Numbered from the stretch's first letter, positions 1 through 9,312 are shown. The stretch is 64,000 nucleotides of DNA from Synergistaceae bacterium (GCA_017448795.1 JAFSKV010000020.1:1-64000); one strand, 5' to 3'. A program made the numbers and translations. The notes: a model not told the origin generated them from the sequence alone.

Positions 1-456
1 CTGGTTATCGTAGCAGCGCAGTTGAGTCAAAGCGGTATTCTTGCTCACATCAAGCTCCGTAAGCCGGTTGTTGTGGCACCACAGATACGTAAGATCGGTG
101 TTGTTGCTCAAGTCAAGCTCGGTCAGTTGGTTGCTGTAGCAATACAGAGTCGTCAGAGTGGTATTCTTGCTCACGTCTAACGCGGGCAGCTGGTTATAAT
201 TGCAGTACAGAGTCGTAAGAGTGGTGTTATTGCTCACGTCTAGTTCCGTCAGACTGTTCCCTGAGCAGTGCAGAGTCTCTAAAGCGGCAAACCACTCAAT
301 CCCCTTCAGGCTGGAAATACTTTTGCCGCTGACATCGATATTCGTTACTGCCGCGATCTCCTCATCGCTGAGAGAGCCGTCTCCGTCCTTGTCGAGATTC
401 CCGCTGATGTAGCTCCTGAAATTGTCATCCGGGAAGTTCGTCTCGTCAACCGCCAC
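1..456 (-). pseudogene. Leucine-rich-repeat surface-type protein, 5' end lacking, 3' end beyond window
   Basis: An open frame runs off the left edge and encodes BspA-like repeats of about 21 residues (63 bp), consensus LTELDVSxNTxLTxLxCxxN, seen at least four times. They follow an N-terminal DETNFPDDNFR segment and a DKDGDGSLSDEE stretch resembling an EF-hand loop. Related proteins are usually secreted and begin with a signal peptide. Here the frame upstream reads FFCAKIFAPGAWA, which looks like the tail of a signal peptide, but there is no ATG and the frame runs straight into the terminator of the preceding penicillin-binding protein gene. The only in-frame alternative start is GTG at 456, with no ribosome-binding site. 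It is therefore probably an N-terminally truncated, decayed gene, or one needing an unrecognised start. The repeat identity is clear; functional status is not. Confidence 0.7.
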
Positions 457-491
457 ATATGCCCATGCCCCCGGCGCAAAAATTTTTGCAC

Positions 492-525
492 AAAAAAATC
501 CCCCGATGCCTGACACACCGGGGGA
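492..525 (-). terminator. Rho-independent terminator of the PBP1A gene
   Basis: On the minus strand TCCCCCG pairs with CGGGGGA across a 13-base loop and is followed by seven T. It begins about 20 bases after the penicillin-binding protein stop codon. Confidence 0.85.
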
Positions 526-544
526 CTCTTGCTCTTCCTGTCCG

Positions 545-2962
545 TTACTCCAGTCCGTACTGCTTCAGCAGCTGCCTGTAACGCACCTCAACCTCACTGA
601 GCTGAGGCTCTTGGCGCTTCGGGGCGGGGGCTGAAGGTCTAGGCACTGCCGCTTTCGTTGACGGCGCGCTTACCTGCTGAGGAGCCGAGGCGGTCTCTTC
701 CGACTGCTGCGAGGACTTCTTCTTTCCGCCCGAATCCTTCGGTTGCTCCGAATACCTGCGGGCAAGATACGTGTCATCCTGTTCAACCAAGAACAAGCGC
801 GGCCCCCTGGGGTCATTGTCGGCGGCTCTGTAGCTTCCTCCGTGAACAGGACATGATGCGGTAGGCGAGCGTCCCTTGGGGAAATACAGCGGAACAGCCT
901 GGCAGCCTGCCCTTGCCCTGTAACCAGTAGCCCGGCATATTGATACCTTGTCGACCTCAACCCATGAGGGAGGATTCGCGAAATTCGCCGGAGTCTTCTG
1001 CTCCTGAACCGCGTACTGCATGAACTTCTTCCACACAGGAGCGGCCATAGTCCCGCCGAAAGCACGTTTGCCCATGGTCTTGTGGTCATCCCTGCCAACG
1101 TAAACAACCGCCGTAAGTCCCGGAACTCCTCCGCAGAACCACGCGTCTATGAAGTCATTTGACGTTCCAGTCTTGCCGAAAGTGTTTATCTTGGGAATCG
1201 CCGCGGGCTTCCCTGTCCCTGCCCTCACAGCGTCCTGCATCATCGAGCGGAGCGCGTAGGCTGTTTCCGGGCGCATGGCCTGGGTCTCGGCTGTCTGGCG
1301 GTGCTCTATAACGTTACCGTCCCTGTCCTTGATCTCGCGTATCATGAGGGGGACTATCCGCTTGCCTCCGTTGTTGAAGCAGTTGAAGGCTACTGCCATT
1401 TCCAGCGGCGTAAGGCTCGCAGACCCAAGAGCGACCGATAAATCGTTGGGCAGATACTTCGTCTCAATCCCCATGTTCCGCGCCATCTTCACGATTGAGT
1501 CAGTCCCGATATATGCCGCTACCCTCACTGCTACGGTGTTATAGGAGCTGGTGAGTGCGCGCTGTAACGTAACCTCGCCCGCGTAGCCCCCGCCTGAGTT
1601 GTGGGGCGACCAGCCTTTGCCCTTGCCTCCCTTCTGCTTGAAGGTTATGGGAGCGTCGAGGAAGTGATCGCTGGGCATAACGTCTTCCTCCATCGCGGCG
1701 GCGTAAACTATCGGCTTGAAGCTGGAGCCGGGTTGTCTCACCGCTTGGGTTGCACGGTTGAACTTGCTCTCCTTGAAGTCTTTTCCACCGACAAGCGCGA
1801 GTACCTCTCCTGTTTCTGACTCTATGCAGACTAACGCCCCCATTACTGACTTGTTGAGTCCCTGTATGCACTCCCTTGCTTTCTCCTGTAGTTTCAGGTC
1901 AAGAGTCGTGTATATCTGCATCCCCCCGCTGTAGACCTCATCCTTGCCGTACTTGGGCAGAAGGTCGTTGAACAGCAGGTGTGAAACAAAGTAGGGTGCC
2001 ATGTTGAACTCTTCGATTTTGTTGACCCTGCTTCGGAACTCTAATTCCTCGTTGTACGCGTCCTGCCGTTGCTGTGATGTGATCCATCCTAGGGCCTCCA
2101 TCCGTCCGAGAACGTAATTCTGCCTAGCTTTGGCGTTGCTCAGGCTAGACTGCGGATTGTAGCGTCCCGGATTGGCGATGAGGCCGGCGAGTATTGCCGA
2201 CTGCGCGAGGTCTAAATCTCTTGCTGACTTGTCGAAGTATGTCCGCGCGGCTGTCTCGACCCCCCATGCACCATGACCGAAATTTATCGTGTTCAGGTAA
2301 AGCTCAAGTATCTTGTCCTTGGGGAATAATTTTTCCAGCCTCATAGCTATGATGATTTCCTTTGCTTTGCGCGTGATGCTCTTTTCGTGGGTGAGGAATA
2401 AGTTCCTCGCTAACTGCTGTGTGATTGTGCTTGCCCCCTGAACCTTCCCGCCTTCAACAATATCCGTCCACAAAGCGCGGAAGATTGAGCCGAGCCTTAT
2501 TCCCCCGTGCTGGTAGAAAGCCGAGTCCTCAGCCGCCAATACTGCGCGTACGATATTGGGCGACATCTCATGAAGCTCAAGCGGTGTCCTGTTCTCGATG
2601 AAGAGGCGGGCTATGACTTCACCGTTGCGGTCATACATGATTGAAGGGAGGCTGCTGCGCGGATTGGCCAAGTCAACCATACTGGGCAGATCTTCGGACA
2701 ACTTCACGACGTACCACGCTACACCCGCGCTCAATGCCCCGGTAGCAAGAAGAACAACAAGAAGAATCGTCATGAGTATAATCTTCATGATTGAGACATG
2801 TTTTCGCTTCTGCGGCTTCTTGGGACGGGGGGCTTCCTGCTCATGCTCCTGCCTGATCCGCTGCTGCTTCTGCCTGTTCCCCATGACTAGTTCGTCAAGG
2901 TCTATGCGGTAATTTGTATTGTTACTCCCTCGCGGCTGGTTAGGGCGGTATCTTTCATTCAT
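545..2962 (-). CDS. mrcA: Class A penicillin-binding protein 1A (glycosyltransferase/transpeptidase)
   Basis: Bifunctional peptidoglycan synthase of 805 residues. A basic cytoplasmic N-terminus (about 1-55) is followed by one membrane anchor (about 58-90). The GT51 glycosyltransferase domain shows EDSAFYQHGG and GASTITQQLARN, and the penicillin-binding transpeptidase domain shows SSFK (catalytic serine), SYN and KTGTS. It polymerises lipid II and cross-links the stem peptides outside the inner membrane. The C-terminal 90 residues are a Ser/Pro/Gln-rich tail with no recognised fold. The gene is monocistronic, with its own terminator. ponA is an equally valid name; the family assignment is secure. 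Confidence 0.96.
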   Translation of the reverse strand: MNERYRPNQPRGSNNTNYRIDLDELVMGNRQKQQRIRQEHEQEAPRPKKPQKRKHVSIMKIILMTILLVVLLATGALSAGVAWYVVKLSEDLPSMVDLANPRSSLPSIMYDRNGEVIARLFIENRTPLELHEMSPNIVRAVLAAEDSAFYQHGGIRLGSIFRALWTDIVEGGKVQGASTITQQLARNLFLTHEKSITRKAKEIIIAMRLEKLFPKDKILELYLNTINFGHGAWGVETAARTYFDKSARDLDLAQSAILAGLIANPGRYNPQSSLSNAKARQNYVLGRMEALGWITSQQRQDAYNEELEFRSRVNKIEEFNMAPYFVSHLLFNDLLPKYGKDEVYSGGMQIYTTLDLKLQEKARECIQGLNKSVMGALVCIESETGEVLALVGGKDFKESKFNRATQAVRQPGSSFKPIVYAAAMEEDVMPSDHFLDAPITFKQKGGKGKGWSPHNSGGGYAGEVTLQRALTSSYNTVAVRVAAYIGTDSIVKMARNMGIETKYLPNDLSVALGSASLTPLEMAVAFNCFNNGGKRIVPLMIREIKDRDGNVIEHRQTAETQAMRPETAYALRSMMQDAVRAGTGKPAAIPKINTFGKTGTSNDFIDAWFCGGVPGLTAVVYVGRDDHKTMGKRAFGGTMAAPVWKKFMQYAVQEQKTPANFANPPSWVEVDKVSICRATGYRARAGCQAVPLYFPKGRSPTASCPVHGGSYRAADNDPRGPRLFLVEQDDTYLARRYSEQPKDSGGKKKSSQQSEETASAPQQVSAPSTKAAVPRPSAPAPKRQEPQLSEVEVRYRQLLKQYGLE

Positions 2963-3004
2963 ACAGTGAATTACCCCTTTTCGTTTGGATTCGTTGAAAT
3001 CATA

Positions 3005-3619
3005 TCACAATGCGCGCTCAATTATCCGTATCATTCCGCCGCGGCGGTCATACCCTGTCTCGTACATGTCCTCAAGGCTGAACCATTGATACTCGCCGTA
3101 AGTTACTGTTAGGACGCGTAGCCCATTGTCGGACTCGTCATAGCCTGCGAGGTTGAACCAGTGCCACTGGAAATCGTCGAGCTTGGGATTCTTGTGATGG
3201 AGGAGGAGAAAGGGGACGGGAAGATTTCTGTCGAGCTGGCTCACTATTGCCCCCGCGAAATCGTCATAGGGTATGTTGCCTGAGATGCCTTCGAGAATGA
3301 GGCAGTTGTTGTTCACGCTGGCCATGTAGTCATAGAAGCCGCAAATGTAGGTCTCTAGGAAGTCGATTCCGTGATAGCGTGGTGAGAGGTAGGGCTTCAT
3401 GATCGATGCGAACCTGACGAAATCGGAGCGGGTGAGTCTTTCCGGGTTGAAGGGGTAGAGCTGGCGGTATTCGTCCCTGCGTGAGAGGAATATCGATGTG
3501 TCGCAGGCAGTAACGGCGGCGCATCCTCCCATGTTCATATCCCATTCGGGGAGCCAGTCCTGATTTCCGCCGGGAGCGTCGTCAATCGTGAAGTAGCCGA
3601 GAATTTTTCTGCGTGTCAA
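3005..3619 (-). CDS. C39-like cysteine-peptidase-fold protein
   Basis: A 204-residue cytosolic protein with no signal peptide or membrane segment. The GGCAAVTACD motif near residue 33 and the WHWFNLAGYDE stretch near residue 156 look like the Cys and His regions of papain-fold C39-type domains, though overall similarity is weak. The start is TTG at 3617-3619, eight bases after GAAGGTG. There is no ABC transporter or bacteriocin precursor nearby, so a leader-peptidase role is not supported. The function is unknown; whether it is an active peptidase or an inactive fold is open. Confidence 0.55.
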   Translation of the reverse strand: MTRRKILGYFTIDDAPGGNQDWLPEWDMNMGGCAAVTACDTSIFLSRRDEYRQLYPFNPERLTRSDFVRFASIMKPYLSPRYHGIDFLETYICGFYDYMASVNNNCLILEGISGNIPYDDFAGAIVSQLDRNLPVPFLLLHHKNPKLDDFQWHWFNLAGYDESDNGLRVLTVTYGEYQWFSLEDMYETGYDRRGGMIRIIERAL

Positions 3620-3672
3620 TGTACTATCACCTTCTGTGAAAATTTACAGCGGATATTCTACAGCGTACGGGG

Positions 3673-3710
3673 AAAAATAATCCCCCTCCCGTGATTTATG
3701 AGAGGAGGAA
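3673..3710 (-). terminator. Terminator after the sugar-binding fusion gene
   Basis: On the minus strand TTCCTCC pairs with GGGAGG(GGGA) around a loop of about 13 bases, followed by TTATTTTT, just downstream of the stop at 3722. Confidence 0.65.
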
Positions 3711-3721
3711 TTTTTTTTGCC

Positions 3722-5819
3722 TCATTGCAGTAAGCTCTTGTAGTTTTCCTGCGTTACTTTGACATACGGAATCCAGATATATTTTCCGTCCGTGATTCTG
3801 TAGCCTATGCTTGATTCCGTTACACGCTCGCCATCAGCCGCGATCACAGCAATCCTAACAGCCGCTATACCCTGATTGTCAGCGTCATTAAGCACCGTTC
3901 CAATCATCTCGCCTCTGGCTATTGAGTTTATAGCCGGAGCTGTTGCATCAATTCCGACAACGGGAATATATCTGCTTGGATTGCCAGTGTTATAGCCGCT
4001 GTCTTGCAGAGCCTTCAAAGCTCCCAATGCCATATCATCATTATTGGCTAGTACAGCCTCTATTCTGTTGACTCCAAATTGCCGAATGAATCCAAGCATT
4101 TTGTTATTTGCTTGTATTGCGCTCCAATTCGCCGACTCGCTCCCAAGCTCCGAAATTCTCAGGCCGTAATCTTTCATTGCCTTCTTTGCGTATTCAGTAC
4201 GTAGTATAGCGTCTTGATGGCCATTTTCGCCCCTGAGCATTACGAACTGTATTACACCGTCATGATTTTTATCGGCCTCCGGGTGTTTCATGAAGTACTC
4301 AGCAATTATTTCACCCTGTTTAATTCCAGCCTCCTCAGCTTTTGCGCCAACATACCAGACTTTATTGTTAGGATTTCAAGACTTCGGCGTAAGGCTCACG
4401 GTTGATGAATATTATCGGGATGTCCTCGAATTTAGCCTTCTCCGTGAGAAATTTTGCGGCTGTACGGTCGACAAGGTTAATAATTAATGCGTTTGCACCC
4501 TTTGAGATAAAAGCATCCGCTTGGTCATTCTGTAACTGCTGGCGGTTCTGGCTATCTACAATTTCGAGTTCACCGCCAAGCCTTTCTATCTCATAGCGCA
4601 TTGCGTTGCGTATCCCGGCCATGAAGACATCACCAAACCTGTATATGCACGCTCCTACAAGGGCATCAGTCCTGTAACGGAACTCCCGTTTGATTCCCGT
4701 CTGCTGTGTACTTTCATTCCCGAAAAGCCCACGCAATTCCCCCGGCAGACTCGCAACATCAATCCTTCCCCGTTTCATCTGTGCGAGAACAGCCCCGCTA
4801 ATCTCAGTCTCACGCCCTGAACTGACATTCCCATACTCCACGCACGTGATGGCCTCGTCCTTATCCCCAAGCGCGAAATACACTATCCCCGCAAAGAGAT
4901 TGCTCCCCCAGTCATAAGCCGGCGTATAATCGCGCACAACTTCTACAAGCCTCCGAATTTCCGCAAGACTTTCAGCCGATTGCACTCCCTTTTCCGCAAG
5001 CTCACGTATCCTGTACTTTGTCGCCTCAAGTTTGTACGGGTCATAATTCAGCACTGGCCGCCACACCTCATTGAACCTGCTGAAACACTTTCTGCATTCC
5101 GCCTCATTCCCCGCGCCCTTTGCGGCATATGCACGGAAGAACCAATACGGCGGGTACACCCGGAATTTCCGCTCGATGAATCTCAGACGGCCAAGACGGT
5201 TTGACGGGTCAGCCTCATTCATGGCCGAGAGAAATTCCCGGACGTTCTCCTGCGTCAGCCTGTACTCATTCGGCAGATGATACTTGCTGAGTAATGACCA
5301 CGACGAATTGAGCAGTGTTGCCTGAAGTTTGTTGCAGGCGTTGAGTTCGTCTTTGGTGAGCTGCCACGAGCCATTGCTGATTTCACGGCGGATTTCTTCC
5401 TTCGAGGCCTCGTAGTCATAGTACCCTGCCCCGACCGATGACGCTCCTGACACGAACAGACTCCCAATCCAGCCCCATAACGAATCGTTTTCGGGCGCGC
5501 GTACGTTCTCGAAACCGTGAGACATTGCGCGGTAATATGCTTCCTGCTCGCGGCGTTTGTAGCTGTCTTTGAGCCTCATCAAGTCTTCCTGCCTGAGTCT
5601 TTTGCCGTTGATGAAGCCCAGAAGCTCATCGTACAAGCTCTTCATTTCCGGGTCGCTCTCAATGTTGCCGATTGCGAGTCGGTTGATGATGTTCTCGTAC
5701 TCCCATTCGAGGACTGTCCTGTCTTGGGTTGTGAGTATCCTGTGGACTGAGACTATGGCCATGTTCAGCGCGAGCATCGTGTGAAGAGGATCGTAAGCCT
5801 CCGCAAATTTCTTAGGCAT
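3722..5819 (-). pseudogene. Helical-repeat/galactose-binding-protein (MglB-like) fusion, broken by a frameshift
   Basis: Two adjacent frames, 5819-4368 and the frame ending at 3722, together encode one protein of roughly 690 residues. Residues 1-370 are helical with TPR-like stretches, and there is no signal peptide. From about residue 375 the sequence follows E. coli galactose-binding protein MglB, including INLVD, the calcium-loop-like DKNHDGVIQF, GENGHQDAILR, ANNDDMALG, VVGIDA and VLNDADNQ. These cover the aspartate, histidine, arginine and asparagine residues that contact sugar in MglB. After EVLKS a TAA stops frame 0; skipping one base (AAT CCT AAC AAT AAA) restores the MglB-like frame NPNNKVWYVGAK. 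Either a real frameshift mutation or a sequence error. A periplasmic-type binding domain in a protein without an export signal suggests an intracellular sugar sensor; that is inference. Confidence 0.75.
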
Positions 5820-5864
5820 GAGACAGCTTCCTTTCTTCTCGGAATTTTTACGGGATGCGAAAAA

Positions 5865-5897
5865 TTATACAGTGAATAATTCCGGCTGTGCTAAAAT
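5865..5897. promoter_or_regulatory. Divergent promoter region of rpmG and the sugar-binding fusion gene
   Basis: The minus-strand -10 is TATAAT at 5870-5865 (context ACTGTATAATT). The plus-strand -10 is TAAAAT at 5892-5897, about 40 bases before the rpmG start. The -35 elements are weak, so the calls rest on the -10 hexamers and position. Confidence 0.4.
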
Positions 5898-5937
5898 ATT
5901 CCCCGTTTTCACATTTCATCAGGAGGCACAATTTCAC

Positions 5938-6087
5938 ATGGCAGACATAATCGGACTCACCTGCACACAGTGCAAGCACCGCAACTACACCACCACCGTC
6001 AACAAGAAGAAGCAGGCCAAGAAACTCGAACTCAAGAAATACTGCAAGTGGTGCAACGCTCCGACCGTCCACAAGGAGTCAAAGTAG
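5938..6087 (+). CDS. rpmG: 50S ribosomal protein L33
   Basis: A 49-residue basic protein of the large ribosomal subunit. Two CxxC pairs (CTQC near residue 9 and CKWC near residue 36) mark the zinc-binding form of L33. The start is ATG at 5938, eleven bases after AGGAGG; an earlier in-frame ATG at 5818 would add a tail not found in L33. It heads the block rpmG, tRNA-Trp, secE, nusG, rplK common in many bacteria. Confidence 0.97.
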   Translation: MADIIGLTCTQCKHRNYTTTVNKKKQAKKLELKKYCKWCNAPTVHKESK

Positions 6088-6089
6088 TG

Positions 6090-6118
6090 TTGCCAAAAGG
6101 TTAAGCCTGTTGTACAAT
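6090..6118 (+). promoter_or_regulatory. Sigma-70-type promoter for tRNA-Trp/secE-nusG
   Basis: TTGCCA at 6090-6095, a 17-base spacer, then TACAAT at 6113-6118, placed 22 bases before the mature tRNA 5' end. Confidence 0.65.
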
Positions 6119-6140
6119 TCAGCGCGGTAAAATTTCACGC

Positions 6141-6216
6141 AGGTCCGTGGCTCAATTGGCAGAGCACTGGTCTCCAAAACCGGGGGCTGTAGGTTCGAGT
6201 CCTACCGGGCCTGCCA
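6141..6216 (+). tRNA. trnW: tRNA-Trp (anticodon CCA)
   Basis: The sequence folds as a cloverleaf: acceptor AGGTCCG with CGGGCCT (one T-G pair), D arm GCTC/GAGC, anticodon stem CTGGT/ACCGG with loop CTCCAAA, and T arm with TTCGAGT. The anticodon CCA is at 6174-6176. Discriminator G and an encoded CCA end the gene. Confidence 0.96.
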
Positions 6217-6241
6217 TTTCGTTATCATAAGGACAAAGCAT

Positions 6242-6454
6242 ATGGCAAAATCAGCAGAGAAACCCACAAAAATGTCTTCGCTAATGAACTTCATCCGTGA
6301 AGCAAAAGCCGAACTCAAGAAAGTTACATGGCCTACGCGCAGACAAATATGGTACTGGACGCTAGTTGTGATAGTGTTCACATTGTGCGTCTCGCTGTAT
6401 TTGGGACTGGTGGATTTCCTCCTTGCATGGCTGTTCAGCGCGCTTTTGGGTTAA
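6242..6454 (+). CDS. secE: Preprotein translocase subunit SecE
   Basis: A 70-residue single-span SecE of the short bacterial type, clamping SecY in the Sec translocon. The amphipathic helix carries the typical NFIREAKAELKKVTWPTRRQ signature, followed by one transmembrane helix (about 38-65). It lies between tRNA-Trp and nusG, nine bases upstream of nusG, which is the classical arrangement. Confidence 0.96.
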   Translation: MAKSAEKPTKMSSLMNFIREAKAELKKVTWPTRRQIWYWTLVVIVFTLCVSLYLGLVDFLLAWLFSALLG

Positions 6455-6463
6455 GGTAGAATC

Positions 6464-7000
6464 ATGCCGGGCGAACGTAAATGGTATGTCGTCCAGACTT
6501 ACGCCAGCTACGAGAAACGCGTGAAGGATGACCTGACCCAGCGCATCAAGGCCATGAAGATGCAGGACAAGATATTCAACGTCCTTATTCCGACAGAGAC
6601 GAACATTGTGGTCAAGGACGGGAAAAGCCGCGAGGTTGTCCGCAAACTTTATCCCGGCTATGTCATGATTGAGATGGTGCTTGATGAGCAGTCATGGTAC
6701 GCTGTCAGGCACACCCCGGGCGTAACTGGCTTCATCGGCGCGGGAACTCATCCTATGCCGCTCTCAGAAGCTGAAGTCGAAAAAATAATGTCCGGCATGA
6801 AGAAATCTGAAGGCACTCCAAGAGTTGAGATTGACCTCAAAGTCGGCGATACTGTGCGGGTTGTGGCTGAAGGCGACATGAAGGGATTCACAGGCCCCGT
6901 TGTTGAGATAAACGCGAAGAAGGGGCGGGTCAAATTCAAGAGTGATATGCTCGGCGGTTCAGTGCTTGAGACGGATTACAAAGCCTTGGAGAAGATATGA
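6464..7000 (+). CDS. nusG: Transcription termination/antitermination factor NusG
   Basis: A 178-residue NusG: the N-terminal NGN domain (WYVVQTYASYE, PGYVMIEM, HTPGVTGFIG) binds RNA polymerase, and a C-terminal KOW domain (GDTVRVVAEGDMKGFTG) binds Rho or S10. The length is standard with no insertion. It is cotranscribed with secE and probably with rplK, 33 bases downstream. Confidence 0.97.
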   Translation: MPGERKWYVVQTYASYEKRVKDDLTQRIKAMKMQDKIFNVLIPTETNIVVKDGKSREVVRKLYPGYVMIEMVLDEQSWYAVRHTPGVTGFIGAGTHPMPLSEAEVEKIMSGMKKSEGTPRVEIDLKVGDTVRVVAEGDMKGFTGPVVEINAKKGRVKFKSDMLGGSVLETDYKALEKI

Positions 7001-7033
7001 GGCAGTAAGCGATAGAGAAAGGAACGTTTTATC

Positions 7034-7459
7034 ATGGCTAAGAAGGTAGTAGGGCAGATAAAATTGCAGCTGCCCGCAGGAAAAGCAACCCCCGCGCCCC
7101 CTGTAGGTCCTGCGCTCGGACAGCACGGCGTGAACATCATGGAGTTCTGCAAGCAGTTCAACGCAAAGACTCAGGATCAGCCCGGGCTCGTAATCCCGGC
7201 AGTAATCACGGTGTATGCTGACAGAAGTTTTACGTTCGAGCTGAAGACTCCCCCCGCGGCAGTACTGCTCAAGAAGGCCGCAGGAATCGAGTCAGGTTCA
7301 GGAGTCCCCAACAAGACCAAAGTCGGCAAGTTAGCCCGCGCAAAAGTCAGGGAGATTGCCGAGATGAAGATGAAGGATCTTAACGCCAACGACGTAGAAG
7401 CCGCTATGCGCATGATTGAAGGCACAGCGCGTTCTATGGGGCTTGAGATTACCGACTAG
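7034..7459 (+). CDS. rplK: 50S ribosomal protein L11
   Basis: A 141-residue L11 of normal length, with [20 protein letters not shown] at the N-terminus and the RNA-binding C-terminal half ending in [11 protein letters not shown]. It forms the GTPase-associated centre with 23S rRNA and the L10/L12 stalk. The RBS GAAAGGAAC precedes the ATG. First gene of the rplK-rplA pair. Confidence 0.97.
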   Translation: MAKKVVGQIKLQLPAGKATPAPPVGPALGQHGVNIMEFCKQFNAKTQDQPGLVIPAVITVYADRSFTFELKTPPAAVLLKKAAGIESGSGVPNKTKVGKLARAKVREIAEMKMKDLNANDVEAAMRMIEGTARSMGLEITD

Positions 7460-7514
7460 CACCACGCAAGCGGAAGGGCAGAATCCAGCCCGCTATTGAC
7501 CGCAGGAGGTAAAC

Positions 7515-8219
7515 ATGAAGAGAAGCAAACGCTACAGGGAAGCCGCCGCCAAAATCGAGGAAGGAAAACTTTACGGACTTCGTGAGGCTGTGGAGCTGTT
7601 CAAGGCAATATCGACAGCGAAATTCAACGAGAGCATAGAAGTGCATGTACGCTTAGGGATTGACCCGCGCCACGCAGACCAGCAGGTAAGAAGCACGGTG
7701 TCATTGCCACACGGGACTGGCGTAACGAAGAGAGTCCTAGTCATCACTCAGGGCGAGAAGGTTAAGGAAGCACAGGACGCAGGGGCTGACATTGTCGGCG
7801 GTGATGACGTAGTCCAGCAGATTCAGGGCGGGTTCATGGATTTCGACGCTGTAATCGCCACGCCTGACATGATGAAGTCAGTAGGCCGTCTCGGAAAGGT
7901 ACTCGGACCTAGGGGACTCATGCCCAGCGCAAAAACCGGCACGGTAACATTCGAGCTTGCCGCCGCCGTCAAGGAGATCAAGGCAGGACGTGTTGAGTTC
8001 CGCGCAGACAAGACAGGAATCACCCACAACGCCGCCGGAAAACGCGATTTCAGCGCAGATGACCTGTACGACAACGTGAAGGCACTGCTTCAGGCGATAT
8101 ACCGCGCAAGACCCGCATCCGTGAAGGGTACGTACGTCCGCAGTATCGCCATCGCTCCCACAATGGGGCCCGGAATCGCGGTTGACCCGTCATTAGCGCA
8201 GAAAGAACTAGCACTGTAA
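7515..8219 (+). CDS. rplA: 50S ribosomal protein L1
   Basis: A 234-residue L1 of the ribosomal L1 stalk, with the signature [20 protein letters not shown] near residues 122-145. The RBS GGAGGT lies six bases before the ATG. In many bacteria L1 represses the L11 operon by binding its mRNA; no clear L1 target was identified here. Confidence 0.97.
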   Translation: MKRSKRYREAAAKIEEGKLYGLREAVELFKAISTAKFNESIEVHVRLGIDPRHADQQVRSTVSLPHGTGVTKRVLVITQGEKVKEAQDAGADIVGGDDVVQQIQGGFMDFDAVIATPDMMKSVGRLGKVLGPRGLMPSAKTGTVTFELAAAVKEIKAGRVEFRADKTGITHNAAGKRDFSADDLYDNVKALLQAIYRARPASVKGTYVRSIAIAPTMGPGIAVDPSLAQKELAL

Positions 8220-8358
8220 CATATAGATTCCGCAGACAGCAGGGGCGCATCGACGCTTAATCATCCTGCCCAGGAGTGAGAGAATGTGAGCATCAACGCT
8301 CCTCCTGTGTCATCATGGGGGGAGCTTGTTTTATGGTGAAGGAGGTGAAAATCACAAC
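8220..8358 (+). ncRNA. L10 leader of the rplJL operon with attenuator hairpin
   Basis: The 139-base stretch between rplA and rplJ matches the position and general form of ribosomal protein L10 leaders, in which L10(L12)4 binds the mRNA to repress rplJL. Within it GCTCCTCC at 8298-8305 pairs with GGGGGAGC at 8318-8325 and is followed by TTGTTTT, an intrinsic terminator before the rplJ ribosome-binding site. The L10-binding kink-turn was not modelled, so autoregulation is inferred. Confidence 0.7.
8298..8332 (+). terminator. Attenuator terminator inside the L10 leader
   Basis: An eight-pair stem (one T-G pair) with a 12-base loop and TTGTTTT tail, 27 bases before the rplJ start. Confidence 0.7.
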
Positions 8359-8895
8359 ATGCCGGCAACAATAAAGTATGACTTAGTCGCGGGGCTTAAG
8401 GAAAAATTATCGCGGACAAAGGCCGTTTTCGTGGCAGAATATCGCGGGATGACGGTCGAACAAAGCACAATGTTACGCCACAAAGTACGCGGGGCGGGCG
8501 GAGAGCTTAAAGTCGCGAAGAATACACTTTTTGCCATCGCCATGAAGGAAGCGGGACTTGCTGAACTCCCGGAAGACATGACAACAGGCCCGAACATCTA
8601 CGCGCTTTGCTATGATGACCCTGTAGCAGTCGCAAAAGTCCTCAAGGAATATGCCAGCGACAAGACACAAAAAGCATTCATCCTCAAGGGCGGACAGCTT
8701 GAGAGCCAGAATCTCAATCTCGCGCAGGTGATGGCACTTGCAGACCTTCCGTCAAAAGAAGTTCTCAGGGGTCAGGTTGTCAGGACAATTGCCGCGCCTA
8801 TATCGGGGTTCGTCAACGTACTGGCCGGGACTATCAGGAATTTCGTTACATGCCTCGACCAGATCCGCGCAAAGAAAGAAGAAGCAGCAGCATAA
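8359..8895 (+). CDS. rplJ: 50S ribosomal protein L10
   Basis: A 178-residue L10, the base of the ribosomal stalk that carries the L7/L12 dimers. The N-terminal RNA-binding half is typical (FVAEYRGMTVEQ, LKVAKNTL), and the C-terminal helix binds L12. The start is ATG at 8359, preceded by GGAGGTG at 8341-8347; the open frame continues upstream to 8326, but that would begin within the attenuator tail and lacks an RBS. Confidence 0.96.
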   Translation: MPATIKYDLVAGLKEKLSRTKAVFVAEYRGMTVEQSTMLRHKVRGAGGELKVAKNTLFAIAMKEAGLAELPEDMTTGPNIYALCYDDPVAVAKVLKEYASDKTQKAFILKGGQLESQNLNLAQVMALADLPSKEVLRGQVVRTIAAPISGFVNVLAGTIRNFVTCLDQIRAKKEEAAA

Positions 8896-8919
8896 CACAA
8901 TCAGGAGGAAAATATTATT

Positions 8920-9297
8920 ATGACCAAAGAAGAAATCATCCAGGCTATCGAAACAATGTCAGTGCTTGAGCTTTCGGAACTCGTGAAGGCTCTTGAGGAG
9001 AAGTTCGGCGTATCAGCATCAGCAGCCCCCGTAATGATGGCGGCCATGCCCGGAGCAGGTGCAGCAGCAGCCCCCGCAGAGGAGAAGACAGAGTTTGATG
9101 TCGTCTACAAGGGGCCCGGCGCAAACAAGATCGGTGTCATCAAGGTTGTGCGTGAAATTACGTCACTCGGCCTGAAGGAAGCAAAGGAACTCGTCGACAA
9201 TCCGCCCAAGAACATCAAAGAAGGCGTGTCGAAGGAAGAGGCTGAAGAGATCCGCAAGAAGCTCGCTGACGCAGGCGCAGAAGTCGAGGTTAAGTAG
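8920..9297 (+). CDS. rplL: 50S ribosomal protein L7/L12
   Basis: A 125-residue L7/L12: an N-terminal dimerisation domain, an Ala-rich hinge (about 38-53), and the factor-binding C-terminal domain with [26 protein letters not shown] precedes the ATG. A terminator follows, and rpoB, the usual next gene in many bacteria, is not there. Confidence 0.97.
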   Translation: MTKEEIIQAIETMSVLELSELVKALEEKFGVSASAAPVMMAAMPGAGAAAAPAEEKTEFDVVYKGPGANKIGVIKVVREITSLGLKEAKELVDNPPKNIKEGVSKEEAEEIRKKLADAGAEVEVK

Positions 9298-9312
9298 CAA
9301 TTCCACACAACG

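Noticed and set aside
1-330. CRISPR-like or satellite repeat array
   Set aside because: The regular near-63-base periodicity is in frame and codes for leucine-rich repeats; there are no equal spacers.
3676-3720. Small gene or regulatory RNA between the C39-like gene and the fusion gene
   Set aside because: The short gap is fully explained by a terminator hairpin and the upstream region of the TTG start.
4368-4395. Programmed +1 frameshift at UCC-UAA-C in the sugar-binding fusion gene
   Set aside because: Skipping one base at the stop restores the frame, as in prfB, but there is no CUU slippery codon, internal Shine-Dalgarno or structure typical of such sites. Mutation or a sequence error is simpler.
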